This document shows positions 1 to 8,999 of a stretch of DNA of 64,000 bases, in pieces. This DNA is from Chthoniobacterales bacterium. GTDB taxonomy: Bacteria; Verrucomicrobiota; Verrucomicrobiia; Chthoniobacterales; UBA10450. Position 1 is the stretch's first letter, and each line of letters starts with the position of its first letter. The position numbers and the translations under genes are program-made. The stretch is from positions 62,001 to 126,000 of the forward strand of contig DATENU010000020.1 in the NCBI GenBank assembly GCA_035274845.1, given 5' to 3'. Under the pieces are notes generated by a model, which was not told the DNA's origin, did not search any database, and worked only from the letters and a program-made list of their open reading frames with translations.

Positions 1-1949
1 CGGTCGTCGTTTGATAAATCTATCCGAGGGCGGAGACTTAGCCCGTTTAGGTCTCGGCATCCGCCTGACGAAAACGCGTCTAACGCCGACTTGGTTCTGT
101 CGGTCGAGCGCCGTTCGCGCCCGCGCAGCCAAAATTCCAACGAAAGGACGCGCAGCAATGACGGCGTTGCACTGCAGAGTCCATGTTTTGCTCGAAAGAG
201 TTCGCGGAGGAATGATTCTCCGTGGATGTAGCCCAGTTTGGAGACTTCGGCATCGCTAAACATGTGCACTAAGTCGGACCAAGTACGGGACAGACCCCGC
301 AATAGTGACTCATCCGGACCTTGTTTGCTTTTACGTAATCGTATGGCCTCCGGCAAAACGCCTTTCATGGCCCGGCGATGAATGGATCGGGATTCGGTCG
401 GGCGAAGTTTTTGGCCGGCCGGAATGCCGATTAGGAATTCGACAAGGCATCTGTCTAGGAATGGATAGCTAACATCACAACATCCTTGCTCGCGGTAATA
501 GCATTGGGACGTAAAGGAAATCGCCTCATCAAGCAGTTTACGTTGTTGTCCGCGCACAACGTCGAATAGTAGTCCAGCGGGCTGCCTGTTCACTCCACGC
601 TCCGGTCGCCCCAGGCGCTCCACTAGAACAGGGCCCATCCACGACCTCGGGAAAATGGTGCTAGGTATTTGCGGTCTCCGTAGGCAAATAGACATCAGCG
701 GCCCGACCAGGCCTGTCCAGAGCAACTCCATCGTGGTGGCTTTGTGCGCATTAGCCCAGTTTTTGGCTGCGCGGAAAGCTGCGAACGGTTTCCCTCGCTT
801 CATCAGAGAAATTAGGTCCGGGCAAAGGACCTCCTCGTTCAGGGTTACTTGATCCCCTCCGAAGCCAGATAACAGGCTCGAAGCGCCCAGCGATTCGAGA
901 GTTCTCTGCAATCCTGCAAACATATCGTGAAAGAGCTCGAGACAGCTCGGTCGGAATGCCATTGACGGAGACAGCCGCACTATATTGTGATCTTCGAGAA
1001 AGAGCGTCCTCGCTTCTCGGAACTGCTCGACTTCCCTGATGAACCGTCGCTCGTCCGATGTTCGCGATCCGTCGTAAAGGTAAGAGACGGTTGCGATTTT
1101 CCCGACGTCCTTCCCCAGCACTCCAGATAACTGATCGGCGACGCAGACAATGGACGAAGAATCCAAGCCGCCACTTAGCTCGGCGATCGACACGCCGGGC
1201 ATTGTTAATCGTCGCTCCACGCTTTGAGTGAACAACTCTCGAAAGCGAGCCTCATAATCGGCGTCGCTTTCCAATCTTACCTCGTCGCATGACTCAGCAC
1301 TCCAGAAACGGCGGTGACTCACATTTTGCTCGCTAATGCACGTGACATGACCGGGCCGTATGGCAAAAATACCACGGTAAGGAGTCTTGCCATGGTCTTC
1401 AGTCGCCAGGAGATAGCTGGCGAGGTATTCCTTATCAAGTTCTGGGGCGCCTCCGAAATGCTCTACGAAATAACTTAATTCCGAACACCAAATCGCCATC
1501 GAATCGTCAATGTAATAATATAATGGTCGGGTGCCGAACGGATCTCGCGCCAGATATAATTGTCTGGTTACCGGATCCCAACAGGCTAGTGCGTAGTCAC
1601 CTATGAGACGCGACCACAGCGCCGGCCCTAGGGCTGAATATGCCTTCGCCACTAACGGAGCGTCTTCGACCCCCTCGTCATGCCATTCACAGGCCGCTGC
1701 AATACTCGATCGGTTATCAAGACGTCCATCCCATGCGAGAAGAACCTTGTTGTCATCGGACACCGGTTGAGTCGGCAACGCCAGATCCCTCATTGTTGTC
1801 ATTGACATTGCGACCCCTGCTGCTCGCGCGCTGCGCACTCGCCGCCGAGGGTCCAAGCGAAGGAGATGCGCTTCCAAGCCGGTACAAAGCTCGTGGGGAT
1901 CCTGCGAGCGTTGCCTAAAGAAAATGCCGCCGTGCCGAGTGACATTCAT
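1..1949 (-). CDS. Asparagine synthase-like lasso peptide cyclase (partial, C-terminus off left edge)
   Basis: The minus frame is open from an ATG at 1949 to the window edge, so at least 649 residues are visible and the C-terminus is missing. It begins MNVTRHGGIFFR, matching the GGIF-R start of class B asparagine synthetases but without the N-terminal nucleophile Cys. That suggests an inactive glutaminase half. The ATP-pyrophosphatase signature SGGLDSSS lies near residues 258-265, followed by SGFGGDQV and a synthetase-like YPFLDRCLVEF segment. In lasso pathways this family adenylates the ring Asp/Glu side chain and closes the macrolactam. The start lies 4 nt after the stop of the B1-B2 gene, so the two are probably translated together. 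An ordinary asparagine synthetase is the alternative, but the partner gene makes the lasso role much more likely. Confidence 0.85.
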   Translation of the reverse strand, partial: MNVTRHGGIFFRQRSQDPHELCTGLEAHLLRLDPRRRVRSARAAGVAMSMTTMRDLALPTQPVSDDNKVLLAWDGRLDNRSSIAAACEWHDEGVEDAPLVAKAYSALGPALWSRLIGDYALACWDPVTRQLYLARDPFGTRPLYYYIDDSMAIWCSELSYFVEHFGGAPELDKEYLASYLLATEDHGKTPYRGIFAIRPGHVTCISEQNVSHRRFWSAESCDEVRLESDADYEARFRELFTQSVERRLTMPGVSIAELSGGLDSSSIVCVADQLSGVLGKDVGKIATVSYLYDGSRTSDERRFIREVEQFREARTLFLEDHNIVRLSPSMAFRPSCLELFHDMFAGLQRTLESLGASSLLSGFGGDQVTLNEEVLCPDLISLMKRGKPFAAFRAAKNWANAHKATTMELLWTGLVGPLMSICLRRPQIPSTIFPRSWMGPVLVERLGRPERGVNRQPAGLLFDVVRGQQRKLLDEAISFTSQCYYREQGCCDVSYPFLDRCLVEFLIGIPAGQKLRPTESRSIHRRAMKGVLPEAIRLRKSKQGPDESLLRGLSRTWSDLVHMFSDAEVSKLGYIHGESFLRELFRAKHGLCSATPSLLRVLSLEFWLRGRERRSTDRTKSALDAFSSGGCRDLNGLSLRPRIDLSNDD

Positions 1950-1953
1950 CTGT

Positions 1954-2808
1954 TCAAAACCGATCTAGCTCGGGGTACAAGCCTTTCACACGAGCGTTGT
2001 CGTTAACGACAAATCGATGAACCTCGATCCAGGCGTGGCAATAGAAGGGCAGCCGTCGACAGCCAATTACAAATTCCGCGGGCATGCCGGCAAGCCGAAG
2101 AAGCGAAAAAGTGACAGCCGCACGTTGCAGGCACCATGATTTGCGTAAGTAAAGCGCGGCAGCTCGGTTCACCGCGCCACAAATAGTCGAGATTTTCTTT
2201 TGCGAGGGCTCGCCGATTCGCCGCGTTGCAGATAGCCAGCTCAGCGCTTGGTGCAGACGTGGAAATCCTCCCATCCAGAGAATCAGATTAACGACCAGAA
2301 AGCCTAGCCATGCTGCGCTTGTCCACCACACCTGGCTGCCGGCTCGATCAAATTCAGTTTTGGGTGGCATTTGGAGTGGATTGGCAACAGCGCCATCCTT
2401 TTCCATCGATTTCTCTCGGATCTCTGGTGTTCTCGGAAACGAATCTAGGGTTCCATCATTGGCTGGATAACGCTGCACGAGCCCTTTATGTTCGAAGGCC
2501 TGGAGGAGTCCATGGAGGTCGTCACCCATTCCCGGATTCGGTCCGAAAGCGGCCGTCATGGCTCGCAAAAGTTCGTTGGAGTCCGCGCCTTCAGGATTGT
2601 CGCGTAGGGCTTTCCAGACCACGGCGCTCGTGCGATTAAGACTATGGAAACGACCGGTGCTAAGGTCTAACACGAGGCCGCCATCCGGATCGACGATCGA
2701 TCGAAGATGCGAACACGTTCTCCAAATTTGGCACCCGTTTTCCTCTGAATCTCGCGGACTGTCTTGGCGTTCGCGCGGGTTGCAATGCGACGTTTCGAAA
2801 ATGGTCAT
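1954..2808 (-). CDS. Lasso peptide biosynthesis B1-B2 fusion (RRE plus leader peptidase)
   Basis: 284 residues. Residues about 29-115 form a PqqD-like RiPP recognition element (DLSTGRFHSLNRTSAVVW), which binds precursor leader peptides. Residues about 163-181 are a hydrophobic, possibly membrane-associated segment. Residues about 205-284 are the transglutaminase-like B2 protease with candidate catalytic Cys226 (KSWCLQRA), His258 (YCHAWIEV) and Asp270 (VVNDNARV). B1 and B2 are separate genes in Actinobacteria and Firmicutes and fused in many proteobacterial clusters; here they are fused. The protein would bind the leader and cut it before cyclisation. The ATG at 2808 has no clear Shine-Dalgarno site. 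A LuxR-type gene is transcribed divergently from 2942. Confidence 0.88.
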   Translation of the reverse strand: MTIFETSHCNPRERQDSPRDSEENGCQIWRTCSHLRSIVDPDGGLVLDLSTGRFHSLNRTSAVVWKALRDNPEGADSNELLRAMTAAFGPNPGMGDDLHGLLQAFEHKGLVQRYPANDGTLDSFPRTPEIREKSMEKDGAVANPLQMPPKTEFDRAGSQVWWTSAAWLGFLVVNLILWMGGFPRLHQALSWLSATRRIGEPSQKKISTICGAVNRAAALYLRKSWCLQRAAVTFSLLRLAGMPAEFVIGCRRLPFYCHAWIEVHRFVVNDNARVKGLYPELDRF

Positions 2809-2941
2809 GGAGGGTACAGCCGAAGGCAGGGAGTGGTTATATCCGCTGGTTACTGACAGGTTATCGCGGACTCAATTGCGCCTTAACAACCTCCTTTATC
2901 CTCTGGGCCGGGAGATTCAAAATCAGAGAAGGAGGAATCAC
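2809..2941. promoter_or_regulatory. Divergent intergenic region between lasso genes and LuxR gene
   Basis: These 133 bases separate the start of the lasso B1-B2 gene (minus) and the LuxR gene (plus), so both promoters should lie here. A strong Shine-Dalgarno site, GGAGG at about 2932-2936, precedes the GTG at 2942. I read all frames on both strands for a short lasso precursor and found no ORF with a usable start, a Thr at -2 and a suitable acceptor residue. AT-rich patches lie around 2880-3000, but I could not assign -35/-10 boxes with confidence. Confidence 0.5.
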
Positions 2942-3619
2942 GTGGGCAGATTATTATCAACCCAGAGCAGCCATGTATATACGGTGAATGCCGTACATTT
3001 GTCGCTGGCTTTTACACAGCGTAAATGCCGGACAAAAAAGATTGAGAGAATGGAATTTTCGTGTGAGATAGCAGCTTCACCTCCGGAAAGAAGACCTCCC
3101 AGAGTGGCGACTGACGAAAAACAAACGAATCAGAGACTCCGCCGGGCGCTCGTAGTCGCCAAGCCCGATTGCCAGATTCAATTCGCGGAAATCGAAGCGA
3201 AGGATTGGTTGAAGCGATTTTTTCGCAAGCCTGCTCGCGCGGGATGCCTCCCGCCGGAAGTCTGTAACTGGCTGAAGAGCGATTTTGCCGGCACGAGGCC
3301 AAAGTCAATGATTTCAAGGTGTAGAAACACTCGCTTATTCATTAGACGCCAACAACCAAGTCCCTCGAATTCCATCTCATTGTTGCTCGAAGTCGCTGAA
3401 GCAGGCAGGTGTGAACACAATCGCAGACATCGCTCACTAACCCGCCGCGAGAGCGAGGTTCTTTTCTGGCTCGGCGAGGGGAAATCGAACCGCGAAATTG
3501 CCGAAATTCTTGGAGTTGCGCCTGCTACCGTGGGTAAGCATTTGGAGCGAATCTATCCAAAGCTAGGGGTTGAAAACCGGACAGCAGCTGCGCATTTTGC
3601 GCCGCAAAAGGAGAAATGA
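2942..3619 (+). CDS. LuxR-family transcriptional regulator
   Basis: 225 residues from a GTG start chosen because GGAGG sits 6 nt upstream; an ATG at 3051 is a weaker alternative. The reading frame is open further upstream to 2558, but that part is antisense to the lasso B gene. The C-terminal 55-60 residues are a LuxR/GerE helix-turn-helix (LTRRESEVLFWLGEGKSNR, then EIAEILGVAPATVGKHLERI). The N-terminal part (ALVVAKPDCQIQFAEIEAK) resembles the PAS-like input domain found in some single-protein LuxR regulators. No receiver aspartate is evident. It may control the divergent lasso genes or the downstream dehydrogenase. The stop overlaps the start of a 51-codon ORF (ATGA at 3616). Confidence 0.75.
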   Translation: MGRLLSTQSSHVYTVNAVHLSLAFTQRKCRTKKIERMEFSCEIAASPPERRPPRVATDEKQTNQRLRRALVVAKPDCQIQFAEIEAKDWLKRFFRKPARAGCLPPEVCNWLKSDFAGTRPKSMISRCRNTRLFIRRQQPSPSNSISLLLEVAEAGRCEHNRRHRSLTRRESEVLFWLGEGKSNREIAEILGVAPATVGKHLERIYPKLGVENRTAAAHFAPQKEK

Positions 3620-3771
3620 CTAGTCCAGATGGGCTCGAATCTTTCGCGGGGTCGTCGTGGCAAGACGTCGTTCAGAAAGTGTTGCGGACGGCCGCCGACA
3701 GATTACCCAGTGTCGAGAAAACAATGACCCTTGACCATCGTCGCAAATCTTTTAACAACTGGCCGGCATGA
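3616..3771 (+). CDS. Short 51-aa ORF coupled to the LuxR gene
   Basis: A complete ATG-to-TGA frame overlaps the LuxR stop by ATGA at 3616 and overlaps the longest form of the next frame by ATGA at 3768. The peptide starts MTSPDGLESFAGSSW and ends KSFNNWPA, with an amphipathic middle (WQDVVQKVLRTAADRLPSV). I do not recognise a family. Double ATGA coupling is what a real cistron would show, but an ORF this short can occur by chance. A Thr-Ala followed by ADRLPSVE fits a lasso core with ring closure at Glu8 (Thr at -2), but the usual Y-x2-P-x-L-x3-G leader motif is absent, so that idea is weak. Confidence 0.3.
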   Translation: MTSPDGLESFAGSSWQDVVQKVLRTAADRLPSVEKTMTLDHRRKSFNNWPA

Positions 3772-3854
3772 TTCGTTCCCCTGATTTAACGCAGCACCGA
3801 AATTATTTCATGCGAACCGTACATAGTTCCGAGCATTGTTCTAGAAATCTTACC

Positions 3855-5258
3855 ATGAGAATCCGCTCTGCCCGTGTGTGTGTTTTAGTCGTCACGATGA
3901 GATTGGTGATCTCCGTCGGGCGAGCAGGTTCCGCGGAAAACCTAAACACTATAACTGCCGACGCGACGAGTACGCCGATATCAGACTGTACTCCAGCTAC
4001 TCAAATCGACCAAAAACTCGAAAATAGCCCTTCTCCAAATCATTCTGTACACCGCGGCGATTGGACCGAGGATGCTCCAGGCGTTCGCCATAGGATAGCG
4101 GTCACGGAACTGTCACCGACTCCGGAAACGTCCCCGACGATGAACCGTCCACACATCGTTGCTCGTCCTCCAGGCGCCCAACTTCATGTTCCGCGCAATT
4201 TCAAAATTGAGGAATTCGCGGTTGGCCTCTCTTACCCACGATTCCTGCTGCCTGCTCCCAATGGCGACATCTTCGTCACGGAGAGCGACATAAATACAGT
4301 AAAAGTTCTACGGGACACTGACGGCGACGGAAAATGCGACATGACCGAGATTTTTGCGGATACCGGCATGAAAGATCCCTTTGGGATTGCTTTTTATCCG
4401 CCTGGACCTGAGCCGCAATTCCTCTATGTCGCCAATACCAACGGGATCGTTAGATTTCCTTATCGAGTCGGGGATACCAAGGCGCGGGGACCGATTGAAA
4501 AACTTGGCGCGGAACTTTCAGGCGGTGGATTGCTACCTGGGGGCGGACATTGGACCCGTTGCATCGTCTTCTCCTCCGACGGCAAAAAGATGTACGTCGG
4601 GGTAGGTTCGTTTTCGGATATTTCCGATAATGCGAAGGAAGCAGATCGGGCGCGCATTTTCGAATTCAACCCGGATGGAACAGACCGGAAAGTATTCGCG
4701 TGGGGACTTCGGGACCCTGTCGGAATTGCCTTCCGCCCTGATACCAACGAGCTTTGGATGAGTGCGAATGAGAGGGATGACCTCGGTGACGATCTTGTGC
4801 CGGACTTTATCAGCCGGGTGCAGCGAGACGGATTCTACGGATGGCCGTGGTATTATATTGGTAATCACGAGGATCCACGGCACAAAGGGAAACACCCCGA
4901 ACTAGCTAGCAAAGTTCTCGTCCCCGACGTCTTGGTTCAAAGTCATTCCGCAACTCTAAACCTTTGTTTCTACGATGGCGCACAATTCCCGTCGGAATAT
5001 AAAGGCGACATCTTCGCGGCCTTTCATGGTTCCTACAATCGAACCCGGCGAACCGGTTATAAAATCGTTCGCGTTCCTTTTGACAAAGCAACGGGTAAAG
5101 CCCGTGGCGATTATGAAGATTTCGTCACTGGGTTCGTCACACCGGACGGAGACGTTTGGGGCCGGCCGGTTGGAATCACGATTGCCAAAGATGGCAGTCT
5201 TCTGTTCAGCGAGGACGGGAACAAAACGATTTGGCGGGTTAGCTATCCACGGAAATGA
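3855..5258 (+). CDS. PQQ-type sugar dehydrogenase-like / sorbosone dehydrogenase-like beta-propeller, exported
   Basis: 467 residues from the ATG at 3855, chosen because it gives a basic-hydrophobic leader (MRIRSARVCVLVVTMRLVIS, then AGSA). Upstream ATGs at 3810 and 3768 give longer forms without a clear signal peptide. After a low-complexity linker the globular part begins near HVPRNFKIEEFAVGL. It carries typical motifs of the soluble glucose/sorbosone dehydrogenase propeller: NGDIFVTES, DPFGIAFYP, WTRCIVFSSDGKKMYVGVGS, NELWMSANERDDLGDDLVPD and FAAFHGSYNRTRRTGYKI. Family members oxidise sugars or aldoses with PQQ in the periplasm, though many paralogues are not biochemically characterised. 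No PQQ synthesis gene is seen here. Confidence 0.8.
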   Translation: MRIRSARVCVLVVTMRLVISVGRAGSAENLNTITADATSTPISDCTPATQIDQKLENSPSPNHSVHRGDWTEDAPGVRHRIAVTELSPTPETSPTMNRPHIVARPPGAQLHVPRNFKIEEFAVGLSYPRFLLPAPNGDIFVTESDINTVKVLRDTDGDGKCDMTEIFADTGMKDPFGIAFYPPGPEPQFLYVANTNGIVRFPYRVGDTKARGPIEKLGAELSGGGLLPGGGHWTRCIVFSSDGKKMYVGVGSFSDISDNAKEADRARIFEFNPDGTDRKVFAWGLRDPVGIAFRPDTNELWMSANERDDLGDDLVPDFISRVQRDGFYGWPWYYIGNHEDPRHKGKHPELASKVLVPDVLVQSHSATLNLCFYDGAQFPSEYKGDIFAAFHGSYNRTRRTGYKIVRVPFDKATGKARGDYEDFVTGFVTPDGDVWGRPVGITIAKDGSLLFSEDGNKTIWRVSYPRK

Positions 5259-5509
5259 ACTGTTCCGGAACTTGCCTTTTCAAGGTGTAATCAAGGTAAG
5301 TATCGACCGGCACTTTGCGCAGGCACGTGCTGGGCTTCGGTCTTTTTCGTCGTAGGAGCAGACCGCGCCGGTCCCAATCCAAACAGAGCAGCTACTCGCC
5401 GAACTTCGAACCGAGTGGCGCCGGCGGCATGTGGATACTGCTCGTGGAATTCCACTGGTGATGCAATCGCCGTCAATATCCTATGCCAAATGATTGGTTT
5501 CGCGGTGCC

Positions 5510-6646
5510 TCATCCGTTGTTTTCGTGTCCGATTAGGTCGCTAATCTTGCGGCGCGACAGCGCACGCCTAGCTAGCAAACGGTCTTCTTGTTCTTGCGAG
5601 AGCCATTCCAGGAATCTCTGAACGCGGTGGCGGGTGGTTGTTTCGTCTCGGCAATTCGCTACGAAGATCATCTGGATCTTTTGCACGTCGTCTGCGACAT
5701 AGATCCCGAACGGCGCAGCGACCAGCACCGCATCGGGGAATCCCAATTGCCTGAGGGCCTGCCCTTCGCTGACGCTCTTCTGGCAGGCAATTAGGTGAAC
5801 GGGGCCGCCAACTCCAGCCGGAAGTTGTTTCGCGATTTCGTGATCTCTCAGGAACGGCTGCCCGACAAGTTCCCGCGCCGCGGCGACCCCCATTGAAGCC
5901 GGAATGCAATCACAGTTAAACGCAACCGATTCGCCTTCAAGACTTACGACAATCGTATTCTCCAGGCTCGGAACAACTCGTCCGCCGCGTCCTCGTAGGA
6001 AATTTACTAATGTGCCGGTAGTCACTTTCCGGCGCTGATTGAAATCGAGCCTGCTCCAGGAGAGCGCATCGCCACCATAGAACTTACCTTTACTGCTCTC
6101 GGCGACACCCTGCCGCGCTAAGCTTAGCAAAGCAGCGAGGGCTGTCGTTTGCACTGCCGCCAACGCTTCTTCGGCGGTCCCGACCTGTGGACCTAAAATG
6201 TTTTGTCGATGAAAATATTCTTGGAACATCGCGTCGGGAGAGTTTTTCTTCGCTTTTATCTCCGGCAGCATTACGGCGCGCACCTTCGCGGGAGCCCGCG
6301 TGAGCGCTTCATGCATCTCGCCATGGCAAATCCCTATGCGATCGCGGAACTGCTCGCGATCCATCGCCCAACCGCACGCTCCGTTATACAAAACAATCAC
6401 GAGATTGGCATCACGTGCCTTTTCCATGCATTTCTCCCACGAGTCCGCATCCCCTGGCTGGAACGCGTCGTCTTCGTGGATCCACACTTTGAAGAACGAA
6501 ACCCGCTCGATTTTGAGAGATTCCAGTTGCGCTTTGATCGCCCGCCGCAGAACGGACAACTCCTGAGGTTTGCCTTGGAACGTAACCTTGTCCGAGGCGC
6601 GACTCGAGAGCATCACCTGGAGAGGCTCGATTTCTGACAGGCTCAT
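5510..6646 (-). CDS. DUF4062-like protein of the conflict island
   Basis: 378 residues from the ATG at 6646, which places the conserved beginning LQVMLSSRASDKV near the N-terminus; the frame stays open upstream but overlaps the divergent TIR gene. The first 130 residues look like DUF4062 (VMLSS, then LRRAIKAQL, then VWIHEDDAF, then ANLVIVLYNGACGWA), a TIR-like alpha/beta fold common at the N-terminus of STAND ATPases. The C-terminal half contains GGPVHLIACQKSVSEGQALR and IQMIFVANCRDETTTRHRVQ; I cannot assign it to a named domain. It is transcribed away from the TIR-TPR gene, and the two share a short upstream region. A role in sensing or signalling within the island is inferred from context. 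Confidence 0.7.
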   Translation of the reverse strand: MSLSEIEPLQVMLSSRASDKVTFQGKPQELSVLRRAIKAQLESLKIERVSFFKVWIHEDDAFQPGDADSWEKCMEKARDANLVIVLYNGACGWAMDREQFRDRIGICHGEMHEALTRAPAKVRAVMLPEIKAKKNSPDAMFQEYFHRQNILGPQVGTAEEALAAVQTTALAALLSLARQGVAESSKGKFYGGDALSWSRLDFNQRRKVTTGTLVNFLRGRGGRVVPSLENTIVVSLEGESVAFNCDCIPASMGVAAARELVGQPFLRDHEIAKQLPAGVGGPVHLIACQKSVSEGQALRQLGFPDAVLVAAPFGIYVADDVQKIQMIFVANCRDETTTRHRVQRFLEWLSQEQEDRLLARRALSRRKISDLIGHENNG

Positions 6647-6836
6647 AGGAGATTGACGATCTCGCCCGAGTCTGAAGTCAGTCCGTTCAGATGGCGAGCC
6701 GAATCGGACCGCAATCCAGGCTCGTTCTTCCGCCGCGGTCGTTATAGTCTCGCGGTGTGAAACCCAGAATATTCGGCCCGCAACTCTTCGAGGACTCTCT
6801 TGGCGCGGTAAAATGGTGGGCGCAGGCCCGGCCACG

Positions 6837-8978
6837 ATGAGCGCACCGGCGGTCGCCCCGCCAAGCCGCAGGCCGCTCGCGCGGCTTTACGACTTCGTCT
6901 TCGGCTTCGACTATTTTATTTCACATCGGTGGAGGGATGCGCATCTCTACGCTGTGCAACTCGCGGCGAAGCTCGAGCCCGAATTTCATTGCTTTCTCGA
7001 TTCAAAAGATTTCGCCAAGGGCCTGCACTGGACGGTTGAAGGCAAGCGCGCGCTGACTCGCACGAGCATCCTCATCCTGGTTCTCAGTCCGGAGATTTTC
7101 GATTCTGAGCCGGTGCTGGAGGAGGTGTGTTATTTCCAAGCACACAAGCCGGCAAATCGTCTGATCGCCATCGACCCCGGCGGCCTCTTTGCCAGGACGG
7201 CCCCCGATCATCCGTTGATCGCGGCCATTGGCGAGACGCGTCTGCGCATCGACGAGCCCGCCGGGGCGTTGCAGGCCGGACCCTCCGCGGCGCTCGTCGA
7301 TACGCTGCGCCAGGATTTCGACCTCGTGAAACAGAACACGCGCCGCGCGCGTGTGCTCGCCGGAGCTGTGAGCGTGCTCGCAGTGCTGCTCGCCGCCGCG
7401 ATCGCCGCCGCCGTTTACGCTTCGCACCAGCAGCGGCTCGCGGAAAAGGCCCGCGACCGCGAAAGCTCGGCGCGCGCAGCGGCGGAGGGCTTGATCGGAC
7501 AGATTCTCGGCGACTTGCGCGACGATCTCATCCCGCTTGGAAAATCTGATCTGATGGAAAAGGCCACTGCCGCCGCCGAGCGCTACTATGAGGTTTTTCC
7601 GGAAGCCGACCGACACACAAGCGAACGGGAGCAAAGCGTGGCGATGTGGATCGAGCGTGGCGACTCTCACGCATTGCAAGGCCGGCAGCAAACCGCACGG
7701 CATTGTTTCGATGAAGCTCTGCGCATCGCCACCGCGCTTGCTGCTGAGCAACCGGCGAGCTTCGACCGCGCACGTGACGAAGCGTTTGCCCGCGCGCGGG
7801 TCGCCAACAGCCTGCGCAAGCTCGATCAGCCGGAAGAAGCGCTCGCCGCCTACGAAAAATGCCTCGCGGCCCTGCAGATCCTTCGCGCGCGCCAGCCGGA
7901 CAACGCCGAACTGCGCCGCTACGAAAGCGCCTGTCACGGCGAGATGGGCGACGCGCTTGCCGATCTCGGCCGGATGGATGAGGCGCAACGGCGTTACGAG
8001 CAATGCGTTGTCGGCCTCAAGAAGCTGGTCGCCGACACTGGCGCAAAAAGCGCGTTCCGTGACCCGCTCGCGCTGGCGCGGCTGCGCCTTGGCGGCCACC
8101 TCATAGAGACCGGAAAATTTGGGGAAGCAAAGACTGCCTTCCTCGCGCTGCACACGCTGCTGGAAGACCTCGGCCGCGAGCGGCCCGACGACATCCCGCT
8201 CCGCGCGCTCTACGCCGCCGCGTTGGAGAAACTCGGCTACGTCCATTACCGCCTTGGCGACCTCCGCGCCGCGCGCGAGTGGTTTGAGAAGCATCACGAT
8301 CTTGCGCGGACGATGCTTGCCACCGACACGAAGAACAAGGCATGGCGCCGCCAGGCCGCCGTCGCGGAATCGTGGATGGGCGAGCTCGCGCTGGCGGAAG
8401 GCAGCCGCATGTCCGCCCGCGAATCCTTCGAGGCCGCTCGCGAGCTTCTCGTCACCTTGGCCGAGGCCGAGCCGATGAATGGCGGGCTGCAAAACGACCT
8501 CGCCACGAACTACGAAAAGCTCGCCGACGTCGCGGAAGCGCCGGACGACGCCGTCGCTGCGCTCGAAAAGGCACTCACCATCCAGCAGCGCCTCACCAGC
8601 CGCTTCCCGCGATCGTCGGAGTATGCCGTCGGCGTTGTCATCTACCAGCGCCGGCTCGGAGATACCCAGCGTAGCGCCCACCACTGGGATGATGCCGCTG
8701 CGCGCTACGAGGCCGCGCGCCGCGAATGCCGCGCCGTGCTCGCTCGGCTGCCCTCTCTGATCCCCGCCCACCGCGAGCACGCGCACATCCTGCTCGGCCT
8801 CGGCGAAACCGCGCTTGCTCAGAACCGCGCGAGCGAAGCCCGCGCCGCGCTCCTCGAAGCGCGCCAGGAATTCGACGCCCTCGCCGCCGCAAACCGCCTC
8901 GACGCCACCGACGAGCGTTTCCGCGTCCGCCTCATCGAGCGGCTCGAAAACCTGCCAACCAGCGAAGAATCGAAGTGA
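6837..8978 (+). CDS. TIR domain - TM - TPR protein
   Basis: 713 residues from the ATG at 6837; an in-frame ATG at 6813 is possible. Residues about 24-140 form a TIR-like domain (GFDYFISHRWRDAHLYAVQL, FHCFLDSKDF, TSILILVLSPEIF). Residues about 172-195 are one transmembrane helix (VLAGAVSVLAVLLAAAIAAA), followed by a charged coiled coil. Residues about 240-700 are tetratricopeptide repeats (GDSHALQGRQQTARHCFDEAL; LDQPEEALAAYEKCLAAL). The usual Trp before the putative TIR catalytic Glu is absent (FDSEPVLEEV), so NADase activity is uncertain. The architecture places TIR and TPR on the two ends of a membrane segment, as a sensor-effector might be. It is divergent from the DUF4062-like gene. Confidence 0.85.
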   Translation: MSAPAVAPPSRRPLARLYDFVFGFDYFISHRWRDAHLYAVQLAAKLEPEFHCFLDSKDFAKGLHWTVEGKRALTRTSILILVLSPEIFDSEPVLEEVCYFQAHKPANRLIAIDPGGLFARTAPDHPLIAAIGETRLRIDEPAGALQAGPSAALVDTLRQDFDLVKQNTRRARVLAGAVSVLAVLLAAAIAAAVYASHQQRLAEKARDRESSARAAAEGLIGQILGDLRDDLIPLGKSDLMEKATAAAERYYEVFPEADRHTSEREQSVAMWIERGDSHALQGRQQTARHCFDEALRIATALAAEQPASFDRARDEAFARARVANSLRKLDQPEEALAAYEKCLAALQILRARQPDNAELRRYESACHGEMGDALADLGRMDEAQRRYEQCVVGLKKLVADTGAKSAFRDPLALARLRLGGHLIETGKFGEAKTAFLALHTLLEDLGRERPDDIPLRALYAAALEKLGYVHYRLGDLRAAREWFEKHHDLARTMLATDTKNKAWRRQAAVAESWMGELALAEGSRMSARESFEAARELLVTLAEAEPMNGGLQNDLATNYEKLADVAEAPDDAVAALEKALTIQQRLTSRFPRSSEYAVGVVIYQRRLGDTQRSAHHWDDAAARYEAARRECRAVLARLPSLIPAHREHAHILLGLGETALAQNRASEARAALLEARQEFDALAAANRLDATDERFRVRLIERLENLPTSEESK

Positions 8979-8999
8979 TGGCTGGAATACCCAATGAGG

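Noticed and set aside
2558-2941. Upstream part of the LuxR reading frame
   Set aside because: It is antisense to the lasso B1-B2 gene and to the shared promoter region. The GTG at 2942 has a much better ribosome site.
2881-3000. Minus-strand frame ending SPGPEDKGGC as a lasso precursor
   Set aside because: There is no ATG or GTG start, no Thr at -2 and no suitable ring acceptor. An AAAGGAGG motif lies at its end but leads to no gene of useful length.
7002-8786. 594-codon minus-strand frame opposite the TIR-TPR gene
   Set aside because: It is a mirror of a GC-rich coding gene. Its sequence has no recognisable motif, and the plus-strand gene has clear TIR and TPR patterns.
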